Source of the DNA: CAVWUA01 sp963758025
GTDB lineage: Bacteria > Planctomycetota > Planctomycetia > Isosphaerales > Isosphaeraceae
Direction of reading: 5' to 3'
Length of the DNA stretch: 64,000 nt
Assembly: GCA_963758025.1 (NCBI GenBank)
Contig: CAVWUA010000004.1
Coordinates: 62,001 to 126,000 of the forward strand
This document shows, in pieces, positions 60,318 to 64,000 of the stretch. The position numbers and the translations under genes were made by a program. The notes beneath the pieces were generated by a model, which had not been told where the DNA came from, ran no database searches, and saw only the letters and a list, made by a program, of their open reading frames with translations. Within the stretch, counting starts at the first letter, position 1; every line of letters begins with the position of its first letter.

Positions 60318-63077
60318 ATGCCCGGAATGGACGCGATTGCCGAAGTGAAGAACGCGGCGAGCCCGCAACACGACGCATTCCATGCCGAATCGATCGAGTC
60401 GGTGCTCCAGCGGTTCCGGACGGACCCAGCACAAGGTCTGGACGAAGCCAGGATCGAGGAACAGCGTCAGCTCCATGGCATGAACCGGTTGGAGGAAGCG
60501 CCGCCGGTGCCGATCTGGCGGCGTTTCCTCTCTCAGTTTCAAGAGCCGGTGATTGGCATTCTGATCGCCGCCGCAGTGTTCGCGGGCGTCATGGAGGAAT
60601 GGGCCGACACGCTGGCGATCCTGGCGATCGTCCTTCTGAATGGAATCCTCGGGTTTCTTCAGGAGGAGCGGGCGGGGCGTGCGCTGGCGGCTCTCCAAAA
60701 GATGTCGGCGCCGATGGCCAAGGTCATTCGCGCGGGCCGTTTGCAAACGATTCCGGCCAGTGAACTGGTTCCGGGGGACCGTGTCGAGCTGGAGGCCGGG
60801 GATAGCATTCCCGCAGATGTTCGACTGATCAAGGGGACCGGGCTTCGCGTGCAAGAGGCGTCCTTGACCGGAGAATCGGTACCGGTGGCGAAGGACGCCG
60901 ATGCCAGTCTCGCCCCCAACACACCGCTTGGAGATCGTCGAAACCTGGCCTTCATGGGAACGGTGGTTGCCGCCGGCAAGGCCAGCGCTGTGGTTGTCGC
61001 GACCGGCATGTCCACCGAGCTGGGACGGATCGCCGGCCTGCTCGATCGATACGAGCCCGAGCGAACCCCTTTGCAAAAGCGACTCGGCGAGCTTGGTAAG
61101 ATCCTTATCGCGGTTGTTCTTGCCATCGTCGCCGTGATTTTTGCCCTCCAGTTGCTTCGCGGGCAGGAGCTGTTTCATGCTCTGTTGCTCTCGGTCAGCC
61201 TGGCGGTTGCCGCCGTTCCCGAGGGACTACCGGCCGTTGTCACGCTCGCCTTGGCGATCGGCCTGCAGCGCATGGTCAAGCGAAATGCGCTGATCCGTAA
61301 ACTACCCAGTGTCGAGACCCTGGGCTCGGTCACGATCATCTGCACGGACAAGACGGGGACTCTCACGCGCAATGAGATGACGGTCCGCGAGATTACCACG
61401 GCTTCGAATCATTTTCGCGTGACTGGGGCAGGATATTCACCTCATGGCCAGTTCCTCCGGCAAACGAACGGAGACGGCGAAGCGGTCAATCCTCAAACCG
61501 AGCCGGAACTGGCTCGTCTGCTGACCATCAGCGCCGTCTGCAATAACGCCAAGGTGTCTCCTCGGGGTGATGATACCGACAACTGGCAAGTCATTGGCGA
61601 CCCGACCGAAGGGGCCATGATCGTCGCGGCTCTGAAAGGAGAGATCGAGGCGGCCGAGGCGGACCATCATGTTCTCTTTGAAATCCCGTTCGATTCGGAT
61701 CGGAAGGCGATGTCCGTCGTCGTCCGCGCGCCGGATGGCTCCGCCGTGATGCACACCAAGGGTGCGCCCGAGGTCATCCTGAAAAAGTGCGTGGCCGAGT
61801 GGCGGGGTGATCGTGCCGAACCCTTGACGGAGGAACGCCGAGAAGAGATCCGTAAGGAAGGAGCGAACATGGCCGAAAGGGCCCTTCGGGTCCTTGCGCT
61901 GGCCGATCGCCGCGAACCCGACAGCGGAAACAATCTGGAGGAAAACGAGCTGATCTTCGCGGGTCTGGTGGGCATGATCGACCCGCCACGGGAAGAGGTC
62001 AAAGAGGCTGTAAAAACCTGCCGGAAGGCAGGCATCAAGCCGATCATGATCACGGGCGACCATCCGGCCACCGCGCAGGCCATCGCGCGCGAACTTCGCA
62101 TCGCCGATGATCCTGAGGATCGTGTCGTCCGCGGCAGCGAGCTGGACGAGATGACCGACGAGCAGTTGACAGAGAACGTCAGGCATATCTCGGTCTATGC
62201 GCGCGTCACCGCGGAGCACAAGCTGCGGGTCGTGAGGGCATGGAAAGCCCAGGGGCAGGTCGTGGCGATGACCGGCGATGGCGTGAACGACGCCCCGGCC
62301 GTCAAAGCCGCCGATATCGGGATTGCCATGGGGCAGACGGGGACGGATGTCACCAAGGAAGCCTCGGATATGGTGTTGACGGACGACAACTTCAGCTCGA
62401 TCGTCAGCGCCGTGGAGGAAGGCCGGGGCATCTTTGATAACATCCAGAAGTTCATCCACTACCTGCTCTCCAGCAATGCGGGAGAGGTTTTGTTGATGTT
62501 TCTGGCCGCCTTGCTCGGCTGGCCCGCGCCATTGACCGCCATCCAGCTTCTCTGGATCAATCTCGTGACTGATGGTTTCCCCGCCCTGGCCCTGGGCATG
62601 GAACCTCCAGAGCCGGACATCATGGAGCGCACGCCACGTCCTCCGAAGGAATCCGTCATCACGCGACGGCGTGGGGTTTTGATCCTCACGCATGGGCTGC
62701 TCATGGCGGCCGTCGGCGCGTTCGCGTTCTATTATATCTATGATAACAATCCAGAAAACCTGGAACACGCCCGAACCGTCGCATTCTGCACTCTGGCCTT
62801 CACCCAGCTATTCTATTCGTTCTCTTGCCGGAGCCAGGCTTACACGCTACCGGAACTTGGGGTGTTGACGAATCCCTACCTCCTCGGCGCAATCGCCGTC
62901 TCCGGGTTGCTGCAACTCAGTGTGATCATGCTGCCGTTCGCCCGGTCCGTCTTTGATGTCTCGACCCGTTCCTTTCACAGTTGGGCTCCCATCCTTCTTC
63001 TCTCATTGCTGCCCGTGACCCTCATCGAGGTGGCGAAACTCGTTCGAGCCTGGTACAGAAGAAGGCAACGATCCTGA
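60318..63077 (+). CDS. P2A-type cation ATPase, probably Ca2+-transporting
   Basis: 919 residues, intact. Order: N-terminal cation_ATPase_N, E1-E2 domain with LTGESVPV, M4 with AAVPEGLPAVV, phosphorylation site CTDKTGTLT (Asp344), KGAPEVIL, MITGDHPATA, MTGDGVNDAPAVKAADIGIAM, M5 LSSNAGEVLLMFLAALLG and M6 LLWINLVTDGFPALALG. The Asn/Glu in M5 and Asn/Thr/Asp in M6 match the Ca2+ site residues of SERCA/PMR1-type pumps. Expected to export Ca2+ from the cytoplasm. The ATG at 60318 starts MPGMDAIAEV; an earlier start exists at 60267. Confidence 0.9.
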   Translation: MPGMDAIAEVKNAASPQHDAFHAESIESVLQRFRTDPAQGLDEARIEEQRQLHGMNRLEEAPPVPIWRRFLSQFQEPVIGILIAAAVFAGVMEEWADTLAILAIVLLNGILGFLQEERAGRALAALQKMSAPMAKVIRAGRLQTIPASELVPGDRVELEAGDSIPADVRLIKGTGLRVQEASLTGESVPVAKDADASLAPNTPLGDRRNLAFMGTVVAAGKASAVVVATGMSTELGRIAGLLDRYEPERTPLQKRLGELGKILIAVVLAIVAVIFALQLLRGQELFHALLLSVSLAVAAVPEGLPAVVTLALAIGLQRMVKRNALIRKLPSVETLGSVTIICTDKTGTLTRNEMTVREITTASNHFRVTGAGYSPHGQFLRQTNGDGEAVNPQTEPELARLLTISAVCNNAKVSPRGDDTDNWQVIGDPTEGAMIVAALKGEIEAAEADHHVLFEIPFDSDRKAMSVVVRAPDGSAVMHTKGAPEVILKKCVAEWRGDRAEPLTEERREEIRKEGANMAERALRVLALADRREPDSGNNLEENELIFAGLVGMIDPPREEVKEAVKTCRKAGIKPIMITGDHPATAQAIARELRIADDPEDRVVRGSELDEMTDEQLTENVRHISVYARVTAEHKLRVVRAWKAQGQVVAMTGDGVNDAPAVKAADIGIAMGQTGTDVTKEASDMVLTDDNFSSIVSAVEEGRGIFDNIQKFIHYLLSSNAGEVLLMFLAALLGWPAPLTAIQLLWINLVTDGFPALALGMEPPEPDIMERTPRPPKESVITRRRGVLILTHGLLMAAVGAFAFYYIYDNNPENLEHARTVAFCTLAFTQLFYSFSCRSQAYTLPELGVLTNPYLLGAIAVSGLLQLSVIMLPFARSVFDVSTRSFHSWAPILLLSLLPVTLIEVAKLVRAWYRRRQRS

Positions 63078-63161
63078 CGTCCAGGCGCAGAAGCTTCCGC
63101 CAGGACCAATGGGGCCATTCGCAACACAATTGGCGATCTCGTCGCGATTCAGGGGATTCGG

Positions 63162-64000
63162 ATGGAAGGAGCGATACTTCAATTCATCGTCACGGCCGCA
63201 GTCATCGTGTTCGCCGGGATCGTTTTGACGCGCTGTTCCGACTCCATCGCGGAACTGACGGGAATCGGGCGGCTGCTTGCCGGGAGTATCTTTCTCGCTC
63301 TGGCCACGTCGTTGCCCGAACTGTCGGTGGGTGTCAATGCCGTCCGCCTGGGGATGGCGGACCTGGCCGTGGGGGACCTGCTCGGCAGCAGTCTCTTTAA
63401 CCTGCTGATCCTGGCGGTTCTCGACCTCACCTATCCGCCGCGCTGGCGGATGTTCTCGCGCATCTCGACCGCGCATGCCCTCTCGGCCACACAGAGCATC
63501 ACCCTCACGACGCTCGCGGCGTTCGGCATCGCGCTCGGCTCACGATTCGCCCCCTACGCCATCGGCGGAGTTGGTGTCTTTAGCCTAGCGATCCTGGTCG
63601 CCTATTTGCTGGGAATTCGCATGGTCTTTCTCGACCAGAAACTCTCGGCAAGGGAGAAGCAATCCGTCGAGAGCGACCCACGCAGCGTTGCCGTCGCCCC
63701 CGTGCCCGGTAGCCTGTCGAAAGCGATCCTCGGATACCTCCTCAGCGCGGTTGCCATCCTGATCTCCGGACCGTTTCTGGCCACAGCGGCCGACGAGATC
63801 GCGGAGAAATCGGGTCTTGGTCAAACGTTCGTCGGGACTGTCTTCGTCGCGCTCTGCACGTCCTTGCCGGAGCTAGTCGCCTCACTGACCGCCGTGCGCA
63901 TGGGTGCGCCCGACCTGGCCCTGGGCAATATTTTCGGCAGCAACATCTTCAATATGACCCAGTTGGTTCCCCTGGATCTTGTGCATCAAGGGCCCTTGCT
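63162..64000 (+). CDS. CaCA-family sodium/calcium exchanger (partial, runs off the right edge)
   Basis: 279 residues are visible with no stop before the window ends. Two inverted alpha-repeat signatures are seen: LALATSLPELSVGVNAVRLGMADLAVGDLLGSSLFN and VALCTSLPELVASLTAVRMGAPDLALGNIFGSNIFN. Their acidic residues bind the cation. It has about eight membrane segments so far. It lies 84 bases after the Ca2+-type ATPase, so the two probably control cytoplasmic Ca2+ together. An AGGGGAT stretch lies before the ATG. Confidence 0.88.
   Translation, partial: MEGAILQFIVTAAVIVFAGIVLTRCSDSIAELTGIGRLLAGSIFLALATSLPELSVGVNAVRLGMADLAVGDLLGSSLFNLLILAVLDLTYPPRWRMFSRISTAHALSATQSITLTTLAAFGIALGSRFAPYAIGGVGVFSLAILVAYLLGIRMVFLDQKLSAREKQSVESDPRSVAVAPVPGSLSKAILGYLLSAVAILISGPFLATAADEIAEKSGLGQTFVGTVFVALCTSLPELVASLTAVRMGAPDLALGNIFGSNIFNMTQLVPLDLVHQGPL

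Overview
The window looks like a planctomycete chromosome, most plausibly from the Isosphaeraceae/Gemmataceae side of the phylum. The evidence is its high GC, a LEPR-XLL-type N-terminus (LEDRQLLA) on a large surface protein, a PknB kinase with a C-terminal membrane block, a YfhO-like giant membrane protein, a lipoprotein di-heme peroxidase, a GmrSD-type defence gene, and abundant GTAGGGTG palindromic repeats. This assignment is an inference; there is no rRNA or tRNA gene in the window.

Layout. (1) 1-2263, minus strand: an octaheme hydroxylamine-oxidoreductase-type cytochrome c, a polytopic membrane protein whose start overlaps its end, and the first 13 codons of a third gene. (2) 2491-15363, plus strand: phosphoenolpyruvate synthase (ppsA) behind a structured leader, then single-chain pyruvate:ferredoxin oxidoreductase (nifJ), a dihydroorotate-dehydrogenase-like flavoprotein and a complete bidirectional NAD-linked [NiFe] hydrogenase set (hoxEFUYHW), mostly overlapping head to tail. 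Together they read as a fermentative/redox-balancing unit: pyruvate to acetyl-CoA plus reduced ferredoxin, electrons to NAD(P) or H2, and PEP recovered from pyruvate. (3) 15766-25191: membrane and exported proteins, an FkbM methyltransferase, a di-heme peroxidase, a ferredoxin, a FlK-like thioesterase and a GH10-like protein. (4) 25289-34320: two D-2-hydroxyacid dehydrogenases, an ICMT-like membrane methyltransferase, a redoxin, an SDR, an iscS-iscA pair, a methyltransferase and a PAS-GGDEF cyclase. (5) 34376-43314: a PhnA-like membrane protein, a NYN-LOTUS protein, a DNA methyltransferase fused to a nuclease-like domain, an aminotransferase, an isochorismatase-fold hydrolase, a PAS-GAF-REC protein and a membrane metallophosphoesterase. 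(6) 43520-54720: LEPR-XLL surface protein, Ser/Thr kinase, ligA, ndk, a JAMM protease overlapping cysK, coproheme decarboxylase, and a duplicated zinc-ribbon protein. (7) 54750-57593: palindromic repeats, a DUF262/DUF1524 defence gene and a dying toxin-antitoxin pair. (8) 58299-64000: a second copy of the structured leader, two universal stress proteins, a Ca2+-type P2A ATPase and a CaCA exchanger that runs off the end.

The most interesting signal is the leader element at 2491-2567, which recurs at 58299-58375. Both copies have a short hairpin whose stem differs by compensatory changes, then a nearly identical GGCTATGNTGGCCCCG block, then a terminator-like hairpin with seven T. One copy precedes the ppsA/nifJ/hox side and the other the stress-protein/Ca2+ side, so the two may share one control.

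Data quality matters here. Many genes are split by single-base frameshifts, with more than 30 between about 6.7 and 15 kb and sporadic ones to about 51.5 kb. Almost none remain after 54 kb. Catalytic motifs survive on both sides of each break and extra bases outnumber missing ones, so I read most as sequence error rather than gene decay. Frameshifted genes are therefore given as whole loci.
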